Assembly: GCA_016931555.1 (NCBI GenBank)
Contig: JAFGEM010000091.1
Location: 1-14,255, forward strand
Direction: 5' to 3'
DNA: 14,255 nt
Source of the DNA: Candidatus Iainarchaeum sp.
Lineage (GTDB): Archaea; Iainarchaeota; Iainarchaeia; Iainarchaeales; GCA-2688035
The translations under genes and the position numbers were made by a program. The stretch's first letter is position 1. The number at the start of each line of letters is the position of its first letter. Of the stretch, positions 1-7,054 are shown in pieces. Under the pieces are notes generated by a model. The model was not told the DNA's origin, ran no database searches, and saw only the letters and a program-made list of their open reading frames with translations.

Positions 1-4
1 AACC

Positions 5-19
5 ATAAGTTTTTTATTC
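5..19 (+). promoter_or_regulatory. possible TATA-type promoter of the 66-residue membrane protein gene
   Basis: The stretch ATAAGTTTTTTATTC lies about 30 bases upstream of the ATG at 40. It shares the (A/T/C)AAGTTT core of the three stronger promoters further along this strand. The window edge cuts off whatever lies upstream, so a BRE-like element cannot be judged. Low confidence. Confidence 0.35.
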
Positions 20-39
20 TAAAAAAACCTAATAAGAAC

Positions 40-240
40 ATGAAAGTAACAAAAATTTTTGGAATTGTTCTTGTAATAATTGCATTGCTCTGGATAGGCA
101 ACAATTTTTTGCACGGAAGAAGCTGTGTTGTAGGAACTTCCCTCTGCGGCTTTGATTTGGGGCAATTCCTTTTGAGGTCAGTAATTCCCGTAATCCTTAT
201 TATTGTTGCCTTGATAGTTGCCTCGCGGGGAAAAAAGTAA
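40..240 (+). CDS. small two-helix membrane protein, unknown function
   Basis: This 66-residue product has a hydrophobic segment at about residues 6-23 and a second at about 44-62, and ends in a basic tail (SRGKK). The loop between them holds two cysteines (C29 and C36) that could form a disulfide outside the cell. There is no clear Shine-Dalgarno site before the ATG, and an AT-rich promoter-like stretch about 30 bases upstream would fit a nearly leaderless message. A T-rich tract follows the stop codon. I do not recognise a family. The gene could be the last of an operon that begins outside the window, but its own promoter is equally possible. Confidence 0.6.
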   Translation: MKVTKIFGIVLVIIALLWIGNNFLHGRSCVVGTSLCGFDLGQFLLRSVIPVILIIVALIVASRGKK

Positions 241-264
241 TTTCTTTTCACTTTTTTTGTTTTA
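241..264 (+). terminator. T-rich archaeal-type terminator
   Basis: Directly after the stop codon at 240 the + strand reads four Ts, a break, then seven Ts (252-258) and four more. Archaeal RNA polymerase commonly terminates on such oligo-T tracts without a hairpin. It would separate the small membrane protein gene from the following unit. Confidence 0.45.
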
Positions 265-285
265 GAAACAATAAAATACAAGTTT
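264..285 (+). promoter_or_regulatory. TATA-type promoter, shared 15-base element (copy 1)
   Basis: GAAACA followed by ATAAAATACAAGTTT (271-285) has the layout of a BRE plus TATA box. The TATA centre is about 26 bases before the ATG at 304, so the transcript would be leaderless or nearly so. The same 15-mer recurs exactly at 5576-5590 and with one change at 2869-2883. Confidence 0.65.
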
Positions 286-303
286 AATTATAATTTTTGT
301 CAA

Positions 304-2376
304 ATGTTTTGTAAAAAATCACTTATTTTATTTCTACTGGTTTTTTTTATAGGCAATACTTTTGCCGAAAACGTAGGATGGCCTCCGTGCCCAATAAATT
401 CTTCTGAAGCAGGGGACGGATTATGTTATTGCAATGCGCCATATGTCGGATTGTACAGTATCTGCATTACCTGCGACAAATACTGTGAGTTATTACAGCC
501 TGATTCCGGAGGAGTAAGCGGCACTTATAATAACGGAACATGTGACTGCGAGTGCGGCGTAGGATATGCTGCAGTCGAAGGAGTCTGCACTTCATGCACT
601 CAAATATGCAATTCAATGATTCCAAACAGCATAAATGCATCCCAAGAACCCAACAAGTGCGAGTGCATCTGTGCTGTGGGTTATTATGCCAGTGGAAGTG
701 TTTGCATGCCATGCAGCAGCTTCTGCACTGCACTGGACCCCAACAGCATGAATAACGCGACACAGCCAAACATGTGCAATTGTGTCTGCATTTCAGGTTA
801 CGAGGAAATTGACGGAGAATGTGTGCCTGTTGGCGAATGCACAAGCTTTTGCCAGAGCGCGCTTGCACACTCTTACGGAATAATGGAGGGCGAGGATTGT
901 GTTTGCTATTGCAATGAAGGATATGTTTACATTGAGGAAGAAGGATGTGTAACTGATGAAGAATATGAGGAAAAAATCTGCGATGCAGGCTGCAGAAACC
1001 AAGACCCTTATACCCATGGAGCTGTTGAAGGTGATGATTGCATGTGTTACTGCATTGGGGGTTATGTTTTTTATGAAGACGCATGTATCAGCGAAACAGA
1101 GTACGAGGACATAATATGCAATAACAGTTGCAGTGCAGACTATGGAAATGCTTATGGCATTGTGGAAGGCGAAGATTGTAGCTGCTATTGCGAGCAGGGA
1201 TACGAAATTATTGGCGGGAGATGCCAAGCTATTGGACAGGGCTGTGAAGGATTTTGTGATGACATTCCGAATTCGTATCTTGTTGAGACAGAGGAAGAAT
1301 GCTCATGCTACTGCAATTTTGGCTATGAGCCCGTGAACGGGAGCTGTGTTAAAAAAAGAGAGCCCAGTGCGCAGGAGATAAATGCGGTTGTGGAGCAAAT
1401 TTCCGGAGCAACTGATGCTCCTGAAAATGTTGAAAAAGGCGAGGAAAAAACGGAAGAGCAGAAAAAGGAAGCCATTGAAAAAATTGCCAATGCAGAGGGC
1501 CTCGAAAAAATGGATTCGGAAGCAAAATCAAAGGAGAAAAAGGAATCTGACAAAGAGAAATCAGGGAAAGCAGTTGCAGGCGCTGATTCCGTAACCAAGG
1601 AAACGATAAGCGATCTGCTTGTAAGGCTTGACGCGCTCAGGTCAGAGGCTTCTGAATTGTCCAAAAAGCTTGACGAGCTTGGCTCGGGCGATAAACAAGC
1701 AGAGTTGCTGGAAAACGCCTGGAAAGAGTCCAGCGAAGAATTCAGGGAAAAAACACTTGAGGATATACACGCGCTTCTCAAGAGCCTTGAAGAAAGCGGC
1801 GACATGCGCCTAGAGGGCAACGAACACTTGAAGGATTATTATTCGAAAATAGAGGCAGGAATGGATGAAACACAGGCGTTGCTCGAGGTTTTCGGGCTGC
1901 TTTTGTACGGCGGCACAATAAAAACAGGCGAAGATGTCAGCGAGGTTGTCCTGAATGACTGTTACAACGCGCTTTTGGAGCAGTTAATGGATGAGGACCT
2001 GTACAAGAGCAGGAGCAGGTACAATGATGCAGTCAGCATTTTTGGAAAAATCAATTCCGCAATTAAAATAAACAATCAAGTTAACGGGCTTGTTGACGCA
2101 AAGCTCATGTCAAAAGACAGGGCAAGAATCCTAAAGGGAGGCACGTGGCTTGGAAAATTTATTTCATTTGTTGCAAGCAAGCTCCCTGTTTTCGGGAGTG
2201 CTGCAGACAAAATAACCGAGAAAACCTTTGACACGTCAATGAAAGCATTCCAGGGAGTTGCAGTTGCAACAACATACGAGGAGATATGCTATAAAGATGC
2301 AATGTCAAAAGAATGTGAAGAGGCAGAGGAAAGGTATTGGGCATGGGTCTATGCACAGGATGGGGCTAAAAAATGA
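304..2376 (+). CDS. secreted protein with seven EGF-like cysteine-rich repeats and a coiled-coil/helical C-terminal half
   Basis: The 690-residue product begins with a signal peptide (about residues 1-21, ending TFA). A partial cysteine unit (29-56) and seven tandem units (about 57-348) follow. Each unit has the pattern CxxxC, 9-14 residues, CxCxCxxGY, then a further Cys, giving six cysteines per unit, as in EGF-like folds. Several N-x-S/T sequons (NSS, NGT, NAS, NAT, NGS) lie in the repeats. Residues about 350-427 are very rich in Glu and Lys, and the rest looks helical, with a likely coiled coil around 430-515. No C-terminal membrane helix or lipobox is visible, so the protein is probably released or held by partners. 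The start follows the promoter with almost no leader. The stop overlaps the next ATG. An adhesion or binding role is inferred from the repeats alone. Confidence 0.85.
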   Translation: MFCKKSLILFLLVFFIGNTFAENVGWPPCPINSSEAGDGLCYCNAPYVGLYSICITCDKYCELLQPDSGGVSGTYNNGTCDCECGVGYAAVEGVCTSCTQICNSMIPNSINASQEPNKCECICAVGYYASGSVCMPCSSFCTALDPNSMNNATQPNMCNCVCISGYEEIDGECVPVGECTSFCQSALAHSYGIMEGEDCVCYCNEGYVYIEEEGCVTDEEYEEKICDAGCRNQDPYTHGAVEGDDCMCYCIGGYVFYEDACISETEYEDIICNNSCSADYGNAYGIVEGEDCSCYCEQGYEIIGGRCQAIGQGCEGFCDDIPNSYLVETEEECSCYCNFGYEPVNGSCVKKREPSAQEINAVVEQISGATDAPENVEKGEEKTEEQKKEAIEKIANAEGLEKMDSEAKSKEKKESDKEKSGKAVAGADSVTKETISDLLVRLDALRSEASELSKKLDELGSGDKQAELLENAWKESSEEFREKTLEDIHALLKSLEESGDMRLEGNEHLKDYYSKIEAGMDETQALLEVFGLLLYGGTIKTGEDVSEVVLNDCYNALLEQLMDEDLYKSRSRYNDAVSIFGKINSAIKINNQVNGLVDAKLMSKDRARILKGGTWLGKFISFVASKLPVFGSAADKITEKTFDTSMKAFQGVAVATTYEEICYKDAMSKECEEAEERYWAWVYAQDGAKK
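472..1347 (+). repeat. seven in-frame coding repeats (EGF-like units, about 40-47 codons each)
   Basis: Seven units lie between residues 57 and 348 of the secreted protein. The last four share EGEDC/EGDDC/ETEEEC followed by xCYC and GY, and look like a more recent duplication block than the first three, which share PNS or PDS and end CxxC. At DNA level the copies have drifted well apart, so this is old protein-level repetition and not a recent tandem expansion. Confidence 0.8.
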
Positions 2377-2849
2377 AACCAATCTTTTTGATTGCGGCAA
2401 TTTTTTCTGTTATTCTTCTGTTAGGCTGTCCCCAGCCGTCAGATTGCGGCAATGGGGTTTGCGAGCCTTACGAGTCTCTGGAAAGCTGTCCGGAAGACTG
2501 CGAACAGGATGCTTTGGAATTTGAAAAGGCAGAATGGATAAATTCATTGCTTGTTGCCCAAGGCTTGGAAGAATCTTTAGTTAAAATTAAAGGCAGCGAA
2601 ATAATAGTGCGTTACAACCAGCCTGAATTATACAGTGAAATAGATCCAATAACCCATTTTGGCATTATTTTGGGAACAGTATCAGGAATTGCGCCGGAGC
2701 TTGAAACAATAAAAATACAGGCATTTGTTGCGGAGGAACCATTTTCCGAGGTAATTGTTTCAATGGATAACCTTTTGGCATACCAAAACAATGAAATGGA
2801 TTTTGAATCTTTTGCAAAAACATGGGAAATTAATGCAATAACAAAATAG
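2373..2849 (+). CDS. small lipoprotein with a CGNGxC cysteine module, unknown function
   Basis: The 158-residue product has a lipoprotein signal peptide with lipobox LLGC (C19), followed by PQP. A CGNGVCE...CPEDC module at residues 25-43 has four cysteines and conserved acidic positions. The remaining ~115 residues have no cysteine and look like a small mixed alpha/beta domain that I cannot assign. The ATG overlaps the stop of the repeat protein (ATGA at 2373-2376), which points to translational coupling and to joint function or balanced production. The same CGNG module and GCPxP start recur in the next gene. No terminator follows the stop; a new promoter begins about 20 bases later. Confidence 0.8.
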   Translation: MKPIFLIAAIFSVILLLGCPQPSDCGNGVCEPYESLESCPEDCEQDALEFEKAEWINSLLVAQGLEESLVKIKGSEIIVRYNQPELYSEIDPITHFGIILGTVSGIAPELETIKIQAFVAEEPFSEVIVSMDNLLAYQNNEMDFESFAKTWEINAITK

Positions 2850-2862
2850 ATTCATGTTAATG

Positions 2863-2884
2863 AAAACAATAAAATATAAGTTTT
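2863..2884 (+). promoter_or_regulatory. TATA-type promoter, shared element (copy 2)
   Basis: GAAAACA followed by ATAAAATATAAGTTT (2869-2883) differs by one base from copies 1 and 3. It sits about 55 bases before the TTG start at 2931, so this message should have a short leader of about 25-30 bases. That agrees with the Shine-Dalgarno site present here. Confidence 0.65.
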
Positions 2885-2919
2885 AACTAAAATTAGGGCA
2901 TGAAACTATAATAATTTTT

Positions 2920-2925
2920 GAGGGA
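2920..2925 (+). promoter_or_regulatory. Shine-Dalgarno site deciding the TTG start at 2931
   Basis: GAGGGA ends 5 bases before TTG at 2931. No ATG or GTG start is available in the signal-peptide region, so this site supports TTG as the true initiator. Confidence 0.55.
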
Positions 2926-2930
2926 TTTTT

Positions 2931-4391
2931 TTGAAAACAAGCAGTATATTGGTTTTATCGCTTTTGATTGCAATAACTTTATTGGGTTGCCCGGAGCCCC
3001 CTCCTGCCTGTGCAGGAGAAGGCGAAACAATTCCAGTAATTGCAAATCCGCCACAATGCTGTGAAGGATTGGAATTGATTCCTCCAAAACAAGCGAACAT
3101 TTTAGGCTCTGCAGGAATATGCACTGCAAAATGCGGGAACGGAACCTGTGATGTGGCTACTGAAAGCGCGTACAATTGCCCTGTTGACTGTGAACCGAAA
3201 CTTAGCGTTGCAGAGCACGGGTTTGAAATACAGTTTTTGGATGCAGATGAAACTCCAATTCAAGATTTAGAATTAGAATTTGCCCCTATCACAGATGCCG
3301 ATGAACCGGAATTTGACAAGGCAAAAAAATACGTGAGCAATGAACAGGGAAAAATTACTCTTGCGCCGGAAGATTTGGAATACCTTTTTTTAGAGTATTC
3401 AGACGGAGAAGGGCATGTAAAGACGCGCATGATTTACCAGGGAGAAACAATTGCAAATACAGTTCGCTTGATGGACATGCAGTGGCTTGAGCCGGATGAA
3501 GGCTTTGAACAGCTTGAACAATTGGAAATTTTAGGAGTCTACTGTGACTTTTCTGATATAGATGTTTTAGGAGGCTCTGTAATACAGGTTACTTTGGATC
3601 CACTAATGCGTTTTATGGAGGTGCCGGAATCAGAGGTTTTTGAAATAGAAGGCATGGCATGCCCTATCCCGAGTGACGACCCCGAAAAAAACTTTGTGCT
3701 TCCGGATGGCTGCAGTCTGCTGGCTAACGCCCCCACTTATGGTTTTATGTCTGTAAATGTTGGCTGCATAAATCAAGAGATTGAGGATATGGGCTGTGTA
3801 TACTATGATTTAGATGAGGTAATGCTCACAGGCGGAAAACTCGTTCGGACAACTCTTACAGACAAAACGCTTATAGAATGCCGGGTTGAAGACTATTACG
3901 CGCAAACCAATGACTTTATCCGGGGTTTTGACTATCATCCCGGGCCTTATGTCCTTTCCTTTTACATTGGCTATGACCCTGAAACAAAAGAACTCACAAA
4001 AATAAGTGACTGGGATTCATTGTTTGCATTCTTTGCGCCGATAGATTCAGAGGAAAAAGTCTGGGGCGCGTTATCCCTTGCAACGTCCTCGGATATTTAC
4101 TGCAGTTTTGAGAGTGAGGGGCTTCCACCATGGCCGCCGGAAGGCTATGTTTATGACGAAGCTGAATGGTTCGGGGAATACGAGGAATTTTGGGTTCCAA
4201 AGGAAGAGATTAAGGTTTCAAGCATAGAGGAAACAAACACAGGATATAAAATGCGTGTGCTTGCAGAAGAACAGGGGTGCCCGTGCTACATTGACTTTTA
4301 CGAATATGATCTGGAAGTTACCTACGAAGGTGAAGTAACCAAAGGGGAAGCAACCGGTGTTTATTCAGCCAACTCCGGCTGCATATGCTAA
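2931..4391 (+). CDS. large lipoprotein with CGNGxC module and carboxypeptidase-like/beta domain, unknown function
   Basis: The 486-residue product starts at TTG and has lipobox LLGC (C20) followed by PEPPP. An N-terminal cysteine-rich part (residues 27-87) contains a CC pair (43-44) and a second CGNGTC...CPVDC module (68-87), matching that of the upstream lipoprotein. Residues from about 90 resemble a small carboxypeptidase-regulatory-like beta domain (FLDADETPIQDLELEF, then an NEQGKITL turn); this reading is tentative. The remainder is acidic and aromatic, with scattered cysteine pairs and a CPCYIDFYEYDLEV stretch near the C-terminus. Anchoring on the outer face of the membrane by lipid is expected. 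It is followed after 15 bases by the DUF2330-type gene, with which it probably forms an operon. I do not recognise a whole-protein family. Confidence 0.8.
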   Translation: MKTSSILVLSLLIAITLLGCPEPPPACAGEGETIPVIANPPQCCEGLELIPPKQANILGSAGICTAKCGNGTCDVATESAYNCPVDCEPKLSVAEHGFEIQFLDADETPIQDLELEFAPITDADEPEFDKAKKYVSNEQGKITLAPEDLEYLFLEYSDGEGHVKTRMIYQGETIANTVRLMDMQWLEPDEGFEQLEQLEILGVYCDFSDIDVLGGSVIQVTLDPLMRFMEVPESEVFEIEGMACPIPSDDPEKNFVLPDGCSLLANAPTYGFMSVNVGCINQEIEDMGCVYYDLDEVMLTGGKLVRTTLTDKTLIECRVEDYYAQTNDFIRGFDYHPGPYVLSFYIGYDPETKELTKISDWDSLFAFFAPIDSEEKVWGALSLATSSDIYCSFESEGLPPWPPEGYVYDEAEWFGEYEEFWVPKEEIKVSSIEETNTGYKMRVLAEEQGCPCYIDFYEYDLEVTYEGEVTKGEATGVYSANSGCIC

Positions 4392-4406
4392 AAAAAGAGG
4401 TTTTTT

Positions 4407-5543
4407 ATGAAAAAAAATATTTGCATTGCAATTTTCATGCTGGTTTTTTCTGCTACTGTTTTTGCAGACGGGTGTATAATTCCGGATTATGATTATTATG
4501 GGGATATTCTTGCCCCAGAGCAAAAGGCAGTGATTTATTGGGACGGAACCAAAGAACAATTGATTCTTTCCACAAAAATTTCTTTGGACGATGTAAGCAA
4601 TTTTGCTTGGGTTGTTCCGATACAGTCAAACACAAAGCCCGAAGTTGAAGAGGCAGATGAAGAAATATTTTTTGAACTGGCAGAACTTTTTTCACGCGAC
4701 AAGGAAACGGGCTATGATAGGCTGCTGCCGCCATTGGGCGGCATGGAATCAGGGCATCAGGGAGTTGAGGTAATTGAAACAAAAAAAATTGATGTTTACG
4801 ACATTGCAATTTTGGCTGCCACTGATAGCACTGCCCTTTTAAACTGGCTGAATGAAAACAATTTCAGCTTTCCAGAGGAAAAAAAGAATGTTTTAGAGTA
4901 CTATGTTACGCTTGCCAACAATTACAAGCCCTATTATTTTGTTGCAAACAAAGTCAATCTCAGCAACAAGTATCCGGATTTAGCGGTTTCAGAGCAGGAC
5001 AGGGAATGCGCAAAAAGCCTTGTCCTTAGCGTTAATGAAGAAGTAATCTATGACCCGTATATTGTGAGAGATTTGGAGGGATTCATCCAATATCTTATCT
5101 ATGATTTGGAATATGAGGAGTGTGAAAACACTGATTTTGATGCCGTGTTTGTTTTAACCCAACTTGGAGTGGGAATAAGCACTCCTCTAAAGTATACTTT
5201 CACTCCAGATGAGCCCACATACCCAATGCACATGACAAGCGTCAATCCAGGAAGCACGCAGGCGACTGTTTTTTTGATAGGGGAAAAGTGCTTTGACGAC
5301 AAGGAAAAATACCTGAGCTTTGATGCGGCTCTCGAAAACCAGGGTTTTGCGCAAGGGCACGGCTTTGAAAAGGGCAAATGCATAACCCAGACAAGTTTTA
5401 ACGGAGAAACAGCAAAGCTCTTGCATGACTCGTTTTTCAAAGAAACAGACTACGCCCCCTCTAATCCAGATAAGTCGCTGTACGAGATAATCTGGGAGTT
5501 AATTGTTAGCATAATAGAAAAAATCTTTGTTCCCTATGCTTAA
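4407..5543 (+). CDS. exported DUF2330-type protein
   Basis: The 378-residue product has a signal peptide (about residues 1-21, cut before DGC). The mature N-terminus, with DGCIIP, a central Q-x-A-V-I-Y segment, LILSTKIS, FAWVVPIQS and a following EVEEADEEIFFELAELF region, fits the DUF2330 family as I know it. That family is exported, of unknown function, and seen mostly in bacteria. The full length is similar to family members. The last 20 residues are hydrophobic to amphipathic (IIWELIVSIIEKIFVPYA) and may attach the protein to the membrane. A GAGG Shine-Dalgarno site (4397-4400) lies 6 bases before the ATG. It sits 15 bases downstream of the large lipoprotein gene and ends at an oligo-T tract, so these two genes probably form one unit. 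Confidence 0.75.
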   Translation: MKKNICIAIFMLVFSATVFADGCIIPDYDYYGDILAPEQKAVIYWDGTKEQLILSTKISLDDVSNFAWVVPIQSNTKPEVEEADEEIFFELAELFSRDKETGYDRLLPPLGGMESGHQGVEVIETKKIDVYDIAILAATDSTALLNWLNENNFSFPEEKKNVLEYYVTLANNYKPYYFVANKVNLSNKYPDLAVSEQDRECAKSLVLSVNEEVIYDPYIVRDLEGFIQYLIYDLEYEECENTDFDAVFVLTQLGVGISTPLKYTFTPDEPTYPMHMTSVNPGSTQATVFLIGEKCFDDKEKYLSFDAALENQGFAQGHGFEKGKCITQTSFNGETAKLLHDSFFKETDYAPSNPDKSLYEIIWELIVSIIEKIFVPYA

Positions 5544-5546
5544 CTC

Positions 5547-5554
5547 TTTTTTTT
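5547..5554 (+). terminator. oligo-T terminator
   Basis: Eight Ts in a row begin three bases after the stop at 5543. No hairpin is needed for archaeal termination. The tract separates the lipoprotein/DUF2330 unit from the promoter at 5576. Confidence 0.55.
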
Positions 5555-5569
5555 GGCGCAGGGATTTCC

Positions 5570-5591
5570 GATAAAATAAAATACAAGTTTT
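5570..5591 (+). promoter_or_regulatory. TATA-type promoter, shared 15-base element (copy 3)
   Basis: ATAAAATACAAGTTT at 5576-5590 is identical to the copy at 271-285. It is preceded by an A-rich GATAAA stretch. The element ends 27 bases before the TTG start at 5617. Confidence 0.65.
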
Positions 5592-5604
5592 TCTTAATTA
5601 TACA

Positions 5605-5609
5605 AGGTG
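5605..5609 (+). promoter_or_regulatory. Shine-Dalgarno site deciding the TTG start at 5617
   Basis: AGGTG, a match to the archaeal GGAGGTGATC consensus, ends 7 bases before TTG at 5617. This supports that codon as the start of the membrane-anchored protein. Confidence 0.55.
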
Positions 5610-5616
5610 TAAAAGA

Positions 5617-6123
5617 TTGAATTCTAAAAGAATTTTGCCGTTACTTGGGATTCTCGTTATCCTCGTTATAGCTCTGTATTTTCTTTTGGGGTTAAAACAG
5701 GAGGGCAATATTTCTGTTGTTCCTCCAGATGCAATTGACTGCGGCAACAGCATGGATTGCCTGAGAAATGCTGCAGAGAACGGGGAAAAAGCAATGGCAT
5801 TTATTGAGGAAGAGCCAGTGCAGTATACAATAAAAGAGCTAAGGCAATTTGAGAACCAAGGAATAGAGCCTCCTGAAAGAGAGGGAGCGCTTTTTTCTCA
5901 TTTAGTAAAAGAGTGCAATGAAGAGGAATGCACTGTTGCAATAAGAATTGAAAAGTTTCCGAGTGACACTCCGGATTTTATGGTTCAAATAATGCAGGGT
6001 TTTCGCGATATGGAGTGTAGAATGCCAGCAGAAGATGTTGGAACATTTCCAGAGGACATTTCAAATTGTTCCGGACCATATATCGAAGGAATAAAAATTT
6101 TGGAGGGCCAGTACGCTGCTTAG
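5617..6123 (+). CDS. small membrane-anchored extracytoplasmic protein, unknown function
   Basis: The 168-residue product starts at TTG. A basic MNSKR start and one hydrophobic helix (about residues 6-26) anchor it, with the remaining 140 residues predicted outside the cell. The outer part begins with a DCGNSMDC motif (41-48). I have the impression that similar DCGxDxxCF motifs occur in hypothetical proteins of uncultivated archaea, but I cannot name a family. Further cysteines at EC..EEC, MEC and NCS suggest disulfides. It has its own promoter and Shine-Dalgarno site, and it ends six bases from the stop of the oppositely oriented Ig-like protein gene. Confidence 0.75.
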   Translation: MNSKRILPLLGILVILVIALYFLLGLKQEGNISVVPPDAIDCGNSMDCLRNAAENGEKAMAFIEEEPVQYTIKELRQFENQGIEPPEREGALFSHLVKECNEEECTVAIRIEKFPSDTPDFMVQIMQGFRDMECRMPAEDVGTFPEDISNCSGPYIEGIKILEGQYAA

Positions 6124-6129
6124 GAATAA

Positions 6130-7050
6130 TTATTTCTTTTTTTTGCCCTTAACCAAGCTGAATGCTATTGCAATACCAACAATAACAATACAAGCTCCGA
6201 AAATGTAAATCAAATAATCAATCCAATCTTGCTTTGGAGGCGGTTTTGGAGGGGCATTGCCATTACTGTCAATAACTCTTGGAGAATATCCTGTTCCGTC
6301 ATCAGAAATAAGTGTTTTTGGGTCAATCGGCTGCAAATCAAGTGTTTCCTCAAAATCAATATTCCCAGCAACAGTGCCAGTAGCAGCATTGCTTTCTAAA
6401 ACATCAACTCCAATATTAAAGCCATCACTCACAACAAGCATTAAGCGAGTAGCAGGCACAGAATCAATCAAATCCAATTCTGTTTCCGAAAAATCTTTTT
6501 TCAATAAGCGCCAGCCCTCTCCTGAATTATCTGCCCAGTAAATATCAGTTAAAAGCAGGTCTCCAGAATCTGAATCGCTAGTACCCCACTTTATCTTTTC
6601 AACAGAATCCCAATTCCCGCCATTATTAGGTTGCACTATTTGAATTGAAGGATTGTTTTCTGAGCGCACTACAACACATTTTTCGTCTGCTGAGTTATCC
6701 AAAACAGAAACAGTAGCAACATTCTCATTGTAAGGGACTATAATTGAAAAAGCATAGTACCCCTCTTCTAATAGTGGATAATCCCCGAATTTTTCTTCAT
6801 ACGCCATGAAGTCATAATCCTCAATTTCATTGCCGCTTGAATCGCGCAATACTGCTGAATGCGTGTTTTCAAATTCAGTGCTCTGGTAATCCATTACAGC
6901 GTGCTCAAAAACCTTTGCACTGCAGTAAAACTCCTCTCCAATTATTAAACCAGTGATTTCAATTCCTTTAGGCAACTCTTCATAAGAAATTGCAAGGCAA
7001 TAGCTTGGCAAAAAAGCGCAAAGCAAAACCAAAAAAATTATTTTCCTCAT
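6130..7050 (-). CDS. membrane-anchored extracellular protein with Ig-like domain
   Basis: The 306-residue product has a signal peptide (about residues 1-20, ending CLA), a beta-rich N-terminal part, and an Ig-like segment at about 128-220 (IQIVQPNNGG, KIKW, DSGDL, YWADNSGEGW). This layout resembles the PNGGE-type beta domains that follow archaeal extracellular peptidases. A proline-rich linker (PPKPPPKQ) leads to a C-terminal membrane helix (about 277-299) and a basic cytoplasmic tail (KGKKKK). It is thus a type I surface protein. Its ATG lies 4 bases after the stop of the metallopeptidase gene, with a GTGAT Shine-Dalgarno match overlapping that stop. It is the last gene of the operon. It may hold or orient the peptidase, which itself has no anchor; this is inference. 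Confidence 0.8.
   Translation of the reverse strand: MRKIIFLVLLCAFLPSYCLAISYEELPKGIEITGLIIGEEFYCSAKVFEHAVMDYQSTEFENTHSAVLRDSSGNEIEDYDFMAYEEKFGDYPLLEEGYYAFSIIVPYNENVATVSVLDNSADEKCVVVRSENNPSIQIVQPNNGGNWDSVEKIKWGTSDSDSGDLLLTDIYWADNSGEGWRLLKKDFSETELDLIDSVPATRLMLVVSDGFNIGVDVLESNAATGTVAGNIDFEETLDLQPIDPKTLISDDGTGYSPRVIDSNGNAPPKPPPKQDWIDYLIYIFGACIVIVGIAIAFSLVKGKKKK
6137..6144 (+). terminator. oligo-T tract terminating the + strand unit inside the convergent gene
   Basis: Eight Ts on the + strand follow the stop at 6123 by 13 bases. They are the complement of the lysine codons at the end of the Ig-like protein, so one tract serves as coding sequence on the - strand and as a probable terminator on the + strand. 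Confidence 0.5.
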
Positions 7051-7054
7051 TTCA

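Noticed and set aside
304..361. Lipoprotein signal in the EGF-like repeat protein
   Set aside because: The only early Cys is at residue 3, before the hydrophobic core, and the cleavage region reads NTFA followed by E; this is a standard secretory signal without a lipobox.
467..1227. Long open frames on the - strand (205 and 144 codons) opposite the cysteine repeats
   Set aside because: They are antisense to a clearly coding repeat array; their His/Cys-rich or low-complexity composition mirrors the TGC/GAA codons of the real gene, and no ribosome-binding site or promoter supports them.
472..1347. CRISPR array or recent DNA tandem repeat
   Set aside because: Periodicity of roughly 120-145 bases comes from in-frame protein units whose DNA has diverged; there are no identical short repeats with unique spacers.
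1323..1820. Ser-rich - strand open frame of 165 codons
   Set aside because: Antisense of the Glu/Lys-rich linker: GAA/AAA-rich codons read as Ser/Phe on the other strand. No supporting signals.
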